A stretch of 64,000 nt of DNA from Porodaedalea pini (taxonomy: Eukaryota > Basidiomycota > Agaricomycetes > Hymenochaetales > Hymenochaetaceae), in assembly GCA_002794775.1 (NCBI GenBank), contig NBAY01000047.1, forward strand, positions 186,001 to 250,000, read 5' to 3'. Shown here piece by piece: positions 22,084 through 34,242 of this stretch. The position numbers and the translations under genes are program-made. Under the pieces are notes generated by a model. That model was not told where the DNA came from. It saw nothing but the letters and a program-made list of their open reading frames with translations, and made no database searches. How positions within the stretch are numbered: position 1 is the stretch's first letter; the number at the start of each line of letters is the position of its first letter.

Positions 22084-22946
22084 ATGTCTGGAACTGTCAC
22101 CGTCTTTGTCGTCTCGCCGGATACGCGCTCGGAGCGGCGCCTCGACCTGCACCTCACCGTACAGCAATTAAAGACAAAGCTCGAGTCAGTGACAGGAATC
22201 CCTGCCTCTGTGCAGCGCATCACACTGCATAATTCAGAAGACGATGTGTCTGTTGTGGGCACGCTTGAAGATGATAGTCGGCCGCTCGGATTCTACGGGC
22301 TGCACGATTGGCAGGCGTTGAAGGCGAGAAAACTTGATAAAAAATCGGGTCATGAAAAAAGAGCTGACGAAATCTTCGTGACTGAAGGTCGAAGACACGA
22401 GCCCACCCGGCGCTTCGCTCACGGGGCAGTTCACAGACGTCTCACAGGTGGAAAAGTTCGAGCTTTCCGAGGCGGAGTACGCGGCACGGCGCGACACCGT
22501 ACTCGCTTACAAGCAACGCAACAGGCTCGGGCGCTTCTCCACTCCCGAAGAGGCTCACGCTCATACAGGAGCGCCAGCGTCGGAGGCACCGTCGGACGCG
22601 AAGATTAATATCGAAGTGGGCCAGCGCTGCGAGGTTGCGCTGAATTCGGAGGGCGGGATCGCAAGGCGTGGAGTCGTGAGATTTGTCGGGCAGACGGAGT
22701 TCGGGACTGGACAGGGTGTGTGGGTTGGAGTGCAGTATGATGAGCCGGTTGGGAAGAATAATGGAACGTACGTCCGGTTTTCCCATTCTACATTATTTGG
22801 ATTCTTACGTGTTTCGATTGGATCAGGGTGAGCGGCAAAAGCTATTTCTCATGTCCTGCACCGTATGGTGGCTTTGTACGTCCAGAAAAGGTGCGCGTTG
22901 GCGACTTCCCACCCATCGATCTGGACGACGAACTCGAAGAAATGTG
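22084..22946 (+). CDS. alp11: Tubulin-folding cofactor B (Alp11/TBCB)
   Basis: This cytosolic chaperone handles alpha-tubulin on the folding pathway. The order is an N-terminal ubiquitin-like domain ([27 protein letters not shown], about residues 1-75), a linker helix ([22 protein letters not shown]) and a C-terminal CAP-Gly domain. The CAP-Gly domain has [40 protein letters not shown] and [10 protein letters not shown], and the protein ends with the family's acidic tail DELEEM. The GKNNG motif is intact. The last intron (about 22768-22830) is GT..AG. The first, 22324-22387, fits only as a GC..AG intron (64 nt, with a branch-like GCTGAC), joining ALK to VEDTSPPG. The gene ends 60 bp from the convergent SET gene. 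Confidence 0.9.
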
Positions 22947-23005
22947 AAAATAAAGTGCGAACAAGTGTATCATTCAATTTACATTGGTGTACATATACAA
23001 ATCTA

Positions 23006-24558
23006 TCATCCATCTACCCCTTCATTCTCCTCCTCGCGGAGACACTTCTGACATCGACACGTAAATCCCCACGCATCGCGCAAGCGCCCCCGCCTCTCCT
23101 CCAAGCGCAGCACATTCTCACCGCGGATATAACTGATACACAACTCCTCACCTTCGGGTACATCCCGCCCGGACGCGAACACCCAGCGCCGGCCGACGCG
23201 ACGTCGTGCGACGTTGGGCGAGCAGGCGTGGTTGAAGAAGGACGCGATGGGCCAGATGCCGTAGCCGAGCATCTCTGGGTCCTCTTCCTGCACCTCGTCC
23301 CTCGACCCCGTGCTCGTGCTCCGGATACCAAAGCTGTTCCCGATGTCGCGTGCCAGGACTGCCTCGAGCGTCACCCGGGTTACGTACGGGAGGAGTGGCG
23401 AAGGGAGGACGGCATGGAGATGCAGGAACGCCGTCGTCACCTGGCGGAACGCGGCTGTCGAGGAGTACACCGCTGCAGGGGAGGGGTTGAGCGTGAGGAG
23501 TGTGGACCACTGCGGGGAAGAGGCGCAGAGGACACCGCTTAGGAGGAAGAAGAGCGTGTCAGTGTCGAGGGTCGGGAGCGTGGTGGCTTGCGCGAGGGCT
23601 TGCTTTTGGCGATTTGAAGGGGAATCTTGGTCTATGGTTTGAATTCGGTGTGCTCTTTGAGTTGGAAGATTCTGGACCTGAAGGAGTGGAGGAGTGAGAT
23701 CCGAGACGAAGAGCGCGGATCAGGTTTGCTTGTTCTTCAGCGGCTTTCCATGCCTGTAGCCTGTCAGTAAAGAAGAGCATATGCACAAGATGATGTTCGT
23801 AATGGAGAAAATTCATAGGAAAGTGATCGGAGACACTAAGGCAAGATAGACTCAAAGTGACTAGCTTTGGACTCTATCGTTCGTCTCGTTCGTCCCGATC
23901 CTAAGTCTATAAGGTCGACCTTGAAAACCTTGCCAATCTTCTGAACTTTATTACTATCCATCCATCCCTCAAATCGCGTGAAGCACGAGAATGAGGTATT
24001 CAGAAACATGACATTCGGACCCCAGCTGTTTGGTACACCAAACTCATATTGAAAACAAATCAAACACACCTCTTCGATTTCCTCTTCACTGGGTACATTC
24101 TCGTTATCCTCTCCATGAGCCTCGCTCGCCCATCCTTTACTTCGCGCCTGCTTCTGCACAAATGCCTCTACAGCAGCATACGCTTCCACGCCACGCTCCC
24201 CATACCCGCCCTTCCACTTGTCCCTGCACTCTTCGCAGCAAAACACCATCCCTCCATTCCCAATCCCAGGTCCATCTTCGGTCTCAAACCGGAATTTCCA
24301 ATTTCGCCCGCGCTCGTACTGGAAGCACCATGTGCAGACCTCCTTGCGGAAGGCACGACAGATCACATAGACGGCGGGTCCATCACTTGCGAGCAGCTGT
24401 GTGCTTGCTGGGATGGGTTGGGTGGCGAAGACGCCAAAGCCTGTGTTTGGGGAGTGCTTGAGTGAGAGAAGGGACGCAGAGCTTGCGGGAAGACTCGGCG
24501 GAAGGCGGTGTCGGGCGTCGCAGTCGATTTCGTCGTCTTTCGCGGTGAATTCAGACAT
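23006..24558 (-). CDS. SET domain protein (SMYD-like, with MYND-type Cys cluster)
   Basis: A probable lysine methyltransferase. The N-terminal exon (24558-24070) has a split-SET beginning (SPNTGFGVFATQPIPAST) and a MYND-like Cys cluster (CTWCFQYERG...FCCEECRDKW). After a 316-nt intron (23754-24069) come AWKAAEEQANLIRALRL, FFLLSGVLCASSPQW and the SET core with PIASFFNHACSPN and GEELCISYIRG, then the post-SET Cys motif CRCQKCL. The NH-x-C-x-P-N motif needed for cofactor binding is intact. The long intron stays open in the upstream frame for a further 80 codons, ending SHFESILP, so intron retention could give a truncated protein. The substrate is unknown. Confidence 0.8.
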
Positions 24559-25537
24559 TTAAGAGAGGTTTTGAGGAAATGTTTGACTGAGGATCGATGG
24601 TGCCATGGTTGAATCAGTCGATCGACTTCGGGACGCCTCGTTGCCTCTTCCGCGGCGTGGTAGATTTATGGAATAAACAGCAGAATTCGTGAAATGGGTC
24701 AATTTCCGCATTGCTGCGTCTCGAAAAAATATGTATCATGTAGCTGGGGTACATTACTTTCAGCTTGTGTACCAAAATAAATTGATCAAGTAGGAAGGAC
24801 TCGGAGAATGGCCTTGGGATAGGCGGAGGACTGTTGCCAACCAGAAAAGGAAGTCTTCGCATGGACAGAAAGGCTAGTTCTTCGCCACAAAGCTCGTGGA
24901 ATAGTCGAACAAGACTTTCCCTAAAAATCAGTGCATATACATGACGACAGAGCAGACACTCTGAAAGATGTCTGATAGATCAATAACATAAGATTGAAGC
25001 AGACAGTCTTGTATGGTAAGTGGCTCCGAGTCGACGACCCCCTTCGGCCAGTTGTGGGTCCTGCTTTCCTCCTTTCTCTGTAACAGTCATCATCTCCTCC
25101 CTCTCTGTCTCTCCCTCTCCTCCTCCCCGTCCCTCACCACTCCCTCTTCCTTCTTCGTCTGCCCCCATTCTCGGCTTTTCAGGTTTGGAGGCTCTCCCAC
25201 CCCGCTCGAGCCTATTCTGGCGAGGCTGAGTTCGAACTTGCTGGAATTCGCTGATCTTCTGCCAGTGCTCCCAGGAACTGAGTCCTCACCGACACTTGTC
25301 CTCGACATTCCATCTTCCCTCTTGTTCAACAAAAAAATTGCCTTCTTGTTAACTAGAAAGCCTCTCTGCATTTCTTGTATTTTGTACTTCTGAGTTTTGT
25401 CTCAGACGTTTCGGACTCAAGTGGGCCTGGAATAGCTAGCATTCGCAGATCACTTGCACTCATTGGATTTCCCTCCGGGGTTCGCTTTCTTTGCTCGCCT
25501 TTTCTCCTTGACTCCCATTCCTTGTCCCGCTACACTC
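24559..25537. promoter_or_regulatory. Divergent upstream region of the SET and SNT2 genes
   Basis: 979 bp between divergent genes. About 25060-25330 is strongly pyrimidine-rich on the plus strand (runs of CTCCTCC/CTCCCT), typical of fungal promoters just upstream of the start. No supported gene. Confidence 0.45.
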
Positions 25538-28500
25538 ATGGCGTCTGACCTCGAGGTCACGCTCAACAATGGCGACAAGGTCAAAGTCAACGGTAATTAC
25601 TTATTTTTATTTTATTTTATATTTTATATTCTATGGTTTCCTTTTACTGACATGACGCGCCGCGCCGCGCGCCTTCCCAAAACAGACCATGTGTACTGCA
25701 GCCCGAACTGGAGCATCCGCGACGGCACGCCGTACTCCGTGGCGCGCATAATGGAGTTCCTCCTGCCTGAGGGCATGGTCGAGATATGGAAGAATGGATG
25801 GCAGGCTAGTAAGTGGAAGGGGAACCGCCAGTACACACGCGTCCGCCTCGCGTGGTACTACCGACCCTCCGACGTCTCCGATCGGAACGTCGCCGACTCG
25901 CGGCTGCTGCTTGCTGCGATCTACTCCGAGATCTGCGACATCAACCAGCTGCGCGCCAAGTGCTATGTCATCCACCGCGACAAGCTTGCGAACCTGGCCG
26001 AGTGGAAACGCAAGCCCGACCGTTTTTATTTCCACAGGCTCTTCGACCCGTACATCAAGAAGGAGTTCGAGGTCCTGCTCTCGACGGATGTCAGGAACCG
26101 TATGTGAACTCGCTCTGACGTTGATATGAGCTTCAGTGTTGACCGTCTCTCAAGTGCCGCCGCATATCAGAGATGTGCTCGTTTCGCGCTACGAGTACGT
26201 GGTTGCGGAGAAGGAGGTCGTCCCAGACCTTACTGACTCTTTACGTCTGTGCGAAACATGCGGCGAATGGTGTGCACAGTAAGTCGTATACATCCTGCCT
26301 CCTTCCCTCATATTCCCTCTAAACACTCGGTTTAGTCTGGATGCAGTCCAGTGCGCCTCCTGCAAGGGTCACTTTCACATGTCGTGCGTCAACCCGCCGC
26401 TCGTCGCGAAGCCCTCGCGCGGGTACGGCTGGACGTGTGCTCCGTGCTCGCGGCGGCATGAGGACCAGGTCGACTCGCGCGAGGCTCCGGGCGCCCAGCA
26501 GGTGCTCCGCGAGGGCACGCCGAAGGGCGGTGCGAGTGTCAGTGCGCCAGCACCAGTGTCAAAGGTGAAACCTCGCGGTCGCCCGCGTAAGGAACGCGCG
26601 GGCTTGGTGAATACGAGCAACGAGGAGGAGCTCCAGGTGAAACATTTTAAATTATGGCCGTTTAGATATTTTGGGTGAGCAGTTTACTTTCGTACGCATA
26701 TTTGGCTGATAACAGATAAAAGGCTGTATACTGTTGCCGAGGATACGATGGACCCCGACGATCTCATCTTCCCACGTGCGGCAACGCGCGTGGGTCCAAA
26801 GTTCCAGGCATCCGTCCCGCTGAGCATCGGCGAGCCCGCGCCGCCTGCTTCAGGTGCTTCTGGTTCATCTGTTTCTGGCGCGCACAGCATTGGTATGTTA
26901 TTCGTTCATATTTCTCAGCTTTCGAGATTGCTTATCCTGGAGGTATAGGTGACATCGAGGAACGTGGAGGGGACTCGACTATTGAGATTTTGGGTCTCGT
27001 TAATGAGTTCACACCGAAAGAGAGTGAGGGTCTCTCATTCACCATGCGTCTCTAGCATTGGATCTAACCATTTTCTCTTGTTTTGTCAAAGTGGAGTCAA
27101 GTAAGTTGTTTCTCAGTCGTCGACACCCGGGTGCTTTACTAATGACGGGAAAAGTGGACAAGGTGATGCGGTGGCAGCTCGTGCGAAGGGAGCAGTATCA
27201 CTCTGTGGACTGGCTAACGGAGATTGTCCGGAAGGTCAGCCAAGCCCATGCGGACGGCAAGACCATCGAATACGTTTCGATAAAGATGCCGCTACGCCGC
27301 GTGAAGGTATTATCCGGAGCATTCCGTTTGTTATTTTCACATTTTAATTTACCAACCATAGTGGAAGAAAGAGGATACACGCTACACTGATAGGGAGTGG
27401 AACGCTGAGGAGGTCGCTGCCTTCGAGGATGGTATTGCGCAGTTCGGTGCAGAACTGCGTGCAGTGAGAGAGGAGGTCGGCACGCGTTCTATGCCTGAGG
27501 TCGTCCGTTTCTACGGCAAGTGGAAGAAGTCCGTAACTCGATGTACCTTAAAGGAATTGCAGACTAATAAGGACTACTTTTGCAGTGCCCGGCTCCGAGA
27601 AGAGAATACGCGTCTCCGCGAGCCCCATGCCTTCAAGAAGTCGAAGATCCCACGTTCGGGCGCCGCCTCTCCTGCCCAGCGCTCGAACGTCTCCGATGAC
27701 GACAAGTCCATCGTCAACGTCGAGCCGAGTGCGCAAGGCGGGCTGCGCAACGCGAACTATTGCGCGGCGTGCCGCACACGAGACTCGCGCGTATGGTGGA
27801 AGGCGCCCAAGGGCCTCGCGACGCCGATTTTATGTGACAGCTGCGGTGTGAATTGGAGGAAGTATGCAGACTTGAATGCGCGCCCAACGACGCGCGAGGA
27901 TTCGGCGATGAATGCGAGCGTGAGCGCGCCGGTCAGTGTTCCTGCTGGAGCGAAGACGCGTGGCGCGGAGAAGAGGGAGGGCACGCCGTTGAGTGCGCCT
28001 ACGGCGAAGCGAGCGAAGGTTTGTGCACGGATATTAGGATTGGGTCAACGGAATCATGTACTGACTGTGAAACCTGTCTAGGTCACTGGTTCCGCGAGCT
28101 CGAAGTCCACGCCGCCACCGGCGACGCAGTATCGTTGTGTCTCGTGCTTCCGCAGCGGGCCGCTTGGCAAGGTACTCAAATGCAACGGCTGCGGCGTCGC
28201 CTTGCATGCAGGTGCATGCGGTGCCGTCCTCGAGCCAGACCAGATCGACTCCTGGCTGTGTGAGCTGTGCGACAACGAGAAGACGATGGAATACTCGCTG
28301 AGCACGGACTGCTTGCTGTGTCCCCGCCCGCCGAAGAACACGCTGAAGGCTGCGGGGACGGCGCCGTCGGAGACTTATCTGCGCGCATGCAAGCCGACGG
28401 AGGGCCAAGGCTGGGTACATGTGTTGTGTTCTGTGTTCGTCCCAGAGGTGCAGTTCTCGGATGCAACAAAGCTGCGCATTGTCGAGGGTGTTAGCACGAT

Positions 28501-29288
28501 CCCGAAACATCGATGGATGACGGTAAGCTGACATATCATGTCTACTCACTTTATTTGATACTGACGGGAACGAAGAATTGTTGCCTGTGTAATATACCTG
28601 GAGGTGCGGTCGTAAGATGCGGGAATTGTCCGAAAGAGTACCACGTCTCTTGTGCTTGGAAATATGGACACAAGTTTGGCTTCGAGATACAGCCGGTTTG
28701 TACCCCGTGCCCAGTCCTCCTGGAGGCTTCTTTTGACCTTTAGATACGCAAATAGGTGAAGAGCTCTCGGCGAGACGTGACGAATATGGTGACGTTCAAG
28801 CGGGAGACGGGCGCGATGAACGCTGTCATCTGCTGCAAGGACCATAGCAGCTACAGACGGGACACGTACGATATCTGCGACACCAACGATGTTGGCGAGG
28901 TAATGTCTCGATTCGCATAGTCACCATCTTCACACCGCTGACATTATACCTTTTCATTATACACGAAATCTAGACCGCTCTGCAAGTATACGCACGCACG
29001 TACAAGCAAGCCGCAGTCGGACAGACTCACAGCTTATTACGCAAGGCGCACCGCCTCGACCAGCTGCTGCAGATCCCGCCGCACGACAACACCTCGTCGT
29101 TCGTCTCCGATGAGCCTACAACCGAATCTACCGTATGCGCTACCTGCAAGACGGAGTGCTCGCCGTTCTTTCATCCGTCGCCAGTAGACCCGGAGCAGTG
29201 GTTGTGCCATCGCTGCTTCTTTACCACCAAGGCGCAGCCCAAGCCCGAGAAAGGGGAGACGGTGGACGTCGTGATGGTGGATGCGTAG
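25538..29288 (+). CDS. SNT2: Snt2-like chromatin regulator (BAH, PHD, SANT, GATA, ePHD)
   Basis: Multi-exon gene. Domain order: BAH domain (VYCSPNWSIRDGTPYSVARI... VRLAWYYRPSD... VIHRDKL), PHD1 (CETCGEWC...CASCKGHFHMSCVNPP...WTCAPC), a region with GRPRKERAG, a SANT-like segment (YTDREWNAEEVAAFEDGIAQFG...VVRFYGKWKK), a GATA-type finger (CAACRTRDSRVWWKAP...LCDSCGVNWRKY), PHD2 (CVSCFRSGPLGKVLKCNGCG) and an extended PHD (CLLCPRPP...CNIPGGAVVRCGNC...YHVSCAWKYG). The protein ends VDVVMVDA. In yeast, Snt2 forms a complex with Ecm5 and Rpd3; in S. pombe it is in the Lid2 complex. Both link histone marks to stress responses. Introns are about 50-70 nt. It is convergent with the ubiquitin protease. Confidence 0.9.
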
Positions 29289-29644
29289 TGTTGACTTCTT
29301 CTATTAGACGAACTTTGGTTTTTTCCGATCTCTTGTAACACACATTATTTAATTGGGATCACCTCACTTCCTCAGCACATCACGCATTGTACAGTTTTCT
29401 ATTCTTTCTGTAGGGTATCAGATGACATTCGTATCCTCATAGGCTCTTCCACATGTTTCCGCCAGTCGCATCCGGAAGTATTTATTACAAGTACTGTTGT
29501 TGGAATTACAATCCGTGCACAATAATGAAAACAGATAGGTGTGAAAATGCGGAAAGCCGAAATAAAATGATTGTATGTGTAAAATTTGGGTGAGTAAAGG
29601 GTAAAAGAAAAGTTCGCTTCCCGTGATGAGAACAAACAAACAAA
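29289..29644. other. Convergent intergenic region
   Basis: 356 bp between the 3' ends of SNT2 and the ubiquitin protease. It is AT-rich with no gene. Confidence 0.5.
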
Positions 29645-32600
29645 CTATGCTTTAACTCGTTTGTAGTAAAGGACATAGGCCGGTTTGCCCTGTTCAGCCG
29701 AGTGAGCTAGGAACGGTGTATAGAGGGCAAAAAAGAACTTACCACAACTTCTCGTGCATCAGCTGTCGATATGCGGCTGTCATCGCAGTACAGCCAGTTG
29801 CCGCGCGAGTTGACGAAGGCGGTATCTATGCATTTGATCAGCCTGAGACTCTTTACCAATCCTACTGATATGCGAGAGACTTACAGTGACCGCTGCTCAG
29901 TGTCCCAAAGTGATTAGTTACAGCATACAGATCGTATCTGTAAGGCGGGATCTGCGAGCGCGGGTCGTCTAACGAAATCGGAGTGGTCGACTTGCGATCA
30001 ACGCCTGGAGGGAGCGGAGATGGCATGTAGTTCGTGAGATCGAGCCCTTTCACCGGGAAGTCGATGAACGTCTCGAGCTTGTCCGTGAAGTGGCCCTTCG
30101 TCGTGAACCGCTTCAAGTGGATGAGCAGCACAGGTGGCAGACGCGAAATAGAGAGTTTCTTCGTCGCTTTGCGCAAGGTCTTGCAGTTCGGACATTGCCT
30201 GTAACAAACCTTGCATTAGCATTCAACGAGATAAAAGGTCGGCGAAGCAATCGTACCAAGCATCTGCCTTCTCCATGACCTCCTCCTGCACGAAGGCGTC
30301 GAGGCACTGCTGCAACGTCGCCTTAGCATTGCGTCCGCTCGGTATGGGCAACGTGAGGTACATAAACGAGTTGTACGTGGTCGATGTCTTGCGGCACGTC
30401 AGACACTCCATGCGGTTCCGGAACTGGCCTTGGAAGAAGTCGACGACGATGCTATCGTCGCGCATTCTGTACAAGTTCCACTCCTGTTGACTTGCAATCT
30501 GTTGCGGGAGCTGCTCGAGCTCAGCCTCTCGCTCTGGAGTCCGCGTGACAGGTTCCTTGTTGAGAATCCGATTGAGATCCTCATGGAGTCCGTCCAAAAG
30601 GAAGTTGAGGAATTCCTGCGAATCATGTTGCTCCGACCCGGCGAACTGCTGGCCATACATGCATATTGATTTCTACGCAATTGTGATGAGCAAACAAATA
30701 GAAAATAACGAGTAACTATAAAGACTCACCCGGAAGGCATATGGTGTTATTGTCGGTGACTCTTGATGCCAAAGATCGTGCAAAATCGAGGCGAATGCCG
30801 ACGTCATCTGCCCCTTAGATCCAAGTGGATTCAAGAAGTTGACAGCACTCTTCCATCGGCCATCTAGTCAGTTCGATCAGTCAAACGATGAAATAAATGT
30901 CAAGCAAAACAGCAAAACTAACCAGTAAAGAAGCGCGCAAACGGCACCGTCGCGCTCAGGCACTGGATCGTCGAGTTCATATAGCACGTATTCCCAAGAT
31001 TCTTGAGGCCGGAAGTCGCAAGCAACGAGTCTGGCCAGTACAACACGGGATACTCTGAATTGATCGTCGGTGGCTTGGGCACGTCGACGATCGAGAGCGA
31101 TTGTCGGTGCCCATGCGCCGACACGCGTCGTTGGTCCTGTCGCTCGGAAGGCGGCGTAGCTGCGACCGGTGGGGGGCGGACGACATGCTGCGCAGAAAGG
31201 TCGGGGTAGTCAATGGATGGCCGACTGGCAAAGGTGGAGACAGCCTGCTCGGACTGGTCGATGTAGTCGCTGCGTCGCCTTGAAAGAGACGGGTTGATCG
31301 AGGCCGTCGGTGGAGGTGACACGATGCCTCCTTGACTCGAGTTCGCAGGAAGAGATGTGCCAAAGTTTGACGATGACGGACGCGGATATTGCGGGTATAC
31401 AATTGACGATGAGCTTGCTGCATGCGATCCATTTATATAGGGTGAAGGCTGCAAAAAAGTCAGAAGGGTCCAAGGACAGAATACTATTATACCAACATTG
31501 TCGTGTGGACCTCTGGTATTGAACGATATTGAAGACGATGACGGCGGTCTCGACATCGCAGGCTTTCGGGAAAGCCGGCGCCCAGTTTCATGCGAAGTCA
31601 CTCCGTTGACTTCTGTCGATGAGCTGCATGCACGAAGTAGATGTCAGCACAGCCATTGATAGACGCCCATAGTCGAGAAGATGCCGATCAAGAAGAGACA
31701 GCAACGAACCTTGTATCCTCCGGAATCTGATTCATAGCGAATGGAGAACGTAAGTGAGACGTCGGTGAGCGCACCTCCTGTGACGGCAACTCATTTCGCT
31801 CTTTGAACATATACGACGTGTAAGATGATCCATTCGTGGTTGGCGAAGACAGCTTCATGCGCTCCATGTCCAAATCAAGTGGTGCAACACCCTCGTCGTG
31901 CGCAATGTCGTTCGGAAACGCTGCACGCCATGCCTTCAATCCGCCGACGAGAATTACCGGCGGTCTCTTTAGAACGCGCCGGAAAGCCGTCTCGTATATG
32001 ACGCGCACAGCGGCGGACATAGGCCCAATCGATGTGAAGCTCTCGGAGTCCGCGTCGTACATGACGACTAGGTCAAACTTGTCGCGATTTCGGAAGAGTG
32101 CAGACTCGTGCTGCGGTGCGACGGCGAGCGCATCTTCAAGCTTGTCGCTCGTTAGACTGTACATGCATCAGAAAGACTAAAGAAATTTTTTAAAATTAGG
32201 ATCTTACCCATCGCGCAAAAGGACGTGTGGCTCCAGACACACAACGGCATCGCTCTTGATGTGTGTCTTCGCGAAATCGTCGCGGGTACGCACATCGAGC
32301 AGAAGCACCTTAACGTCGTTCCCACGGCCCAAATATTCGTGTAGCAGCTTCGGGAATATCGTATTCGTCACCGGCAACTCAATGCCCTTGGACCGAGACG
32401 AGTCGCCCGTGTGCATTGGCGATGTTCGCGAAGGTGAAGCTCGGGCTGAAGACGAGCTGCCCGTCATGGTCAGGCTCACCGGCTTGGCCGGGATCGTTGG
32501 CGATAATGGACTGCGCTGAGGTGCACGGGTCGGAGATGGCGGGCGGCTTTGCAGAACGTTCATGGTTGGAAGAATGGGAGTGCTCGCGGGCCGCGGACCC

Positions 32601-33703
32601 GGATCCAGATCAAGAGGAAGGGAAGGGAAGCGCTGGATGGCGCTTGGTGAGATGGGCGGAAGCTTAGCGGCGGTCCCTGGTTTGTTAGTGGGGACAGAAG
32701 GTAATTGCGGCAGTACCGTGCTCATGCCCTCGTCGAGCTCATCGATAGAGGGGAACACCTGGTTGAACTCCGTGAACGTGAAGTGCGAAAGGCGCGGCGA
32801 CTCGTTGGACGAAGTCGACGGCGAAGGAGGGCCGAATGAGGAGGGCGAGACTAGGGAATGGACAGAGGATCCCGTAGCATGACTCGCTACGGAAGGCGTA
32901 TGTGAGCTACTAGTGCCATTGTAATTTTGAGAAGACAGGTGATTGCGCTGGAAGTCGTCGGTGAACACAGCCGCAGGCGAGGTCACGGACACAGTCGAAG
33001 TCGACAAATCGCGAGAGAGGCGCTTCGTAGTCTGCACCTTCAGACCCGTATCCTGCAGAGATCGTATGCGATCTGCTATAGAGCCACCTGGCCTCCGATC
33101 ACTGTCAATCCTGTCGGGTGGTAAACACGCGCACTAACGCAAAGCACCCGAGCACAACCAAACGTACCCCTTCGTCTTCTCCGTCTCCAGTAGCCGCGTC
33201 TCCAAGCTCCTCGTCTTTGACAGTACCTCCTTTCCGTATTGCTACAAATACTTTTAAAAAAGACTCGACTTCGTATTCAAAGAAGGAAGCCGGCGCACCT
33301 GTTGAAACTCATTCCATTCGTTCCAGACGACGCCTCTTTTACCCGAAGCTTCCTGCTTGAACTCCGCGTGGTCCATGACAGCCTGCGAGAGCTGCGCAGC
33401 GGATAGCAGAGAGCGATATGCACCGCGCAGGTCTCCCGATGCCTCGAGTGCCAGCCCCGCAGCAGCCTGGTCTCTCGCTGCACGCAAGAGCGGGAGTACC
33501 GACGCTCTGCGGAAACCCTGCACGGCCGTGCGCACCTTCTCCTTGATCTCCGCAACGCTTAGCTCTGGGTCATCGCTACCATGAGGAGCGCCGTTCTGAG
33601 TCGGTCCAGCTCGTGGACCATCATGTTCGGTGAGCTTCGAGGGTTCAGCAGGCCCAAAAGCCCTGTGTGCAGACGAGGATGGCAGGACTGAGACCGACGG
33701 CAT
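29645..33703 (-). CDS. Ubiquitin carboxyl-terminal hydrolase with rhodanese domain (Doa4/Ubp4-like)
   Basis: A thiol protease that removes ubiquitin. The order is an N-terminal MIT-like helical segment (start MPSVSVLPS; LEASGDLRGAYRSLLSAAQL), a long Ser/Pro-rich linker and a rhodanese-like domain (KVLLLDVRTRDDFAKTHI...VILVGGLKAWRAAF). A second disordered linker leads to the USP domain, with Cys box GLKNLGNTCYMNSTIQCL (about 30990), QEFLNFLLDGLHEDLNR, zinc-binding CLTC/CPNC and His box GTLSSGHYTAF (about 29890). The protein ends YVLYYKRVKA. Cys, His and a following Asp-rich segment (YCDDSR) are all present, so it should be active. Yeast Doa4 acts at endosomes. The rhodanese-USP combination is the family's usual plan. 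Confidence 0.88.
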
Positions 33704-34242
33704 GCGTGAGTGGTTCGCCGTCTATTGCGACGATTGCAGCGTTGTGACTGCCTCGATGTCGGCGTCAGCGTCGATTATTATAATGAAGCGAGAGCTCAGT
33801 GTTGTGCGCGATGGCGTGAAAAGCGGTTGCGCATTCTCCCCTTTTGGTAAGCAAATCGCCCTTCTTTTGTTCTGCTTACAAGTCACTTTGTCACGACTGA
33901 AGAAAACACAGCGCAAGAAATCCACATAAATTTACAACTACTCTACTCCAGTCACGACACTTGAGAAAAACGGTTAGAACATACAAATGGGAATTAGAAG
34001 ACGTTCAGCAGATTCGGGAACCGAATACAGAGCATAGCAAGACGATGTAATCATGTAAAGAATAAAAAAGAAAGCAAGACCGTGTGTAGGAGGGTATAGC
34101 CCACTCTTCCCACTCCCTCAGCAAAGGATCCAACGCCAGCAGTTTAATGGATAATGCGGAAGAGAGGGAAGGGATATGGGAGTGTACACTGGAGGAAAAC
34201 AAAACAGGTGTCGTCCAGCATTTTTTTTTTCGCTCATCTTCT
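33704..34242. other. Intergenic, no supported gene
   Basis: 539 bp between the start of the ubiquitin protease and the end of the next minus-strand gene. It contains a T9 run at about 34220. No gene. Confidence 0.5.
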
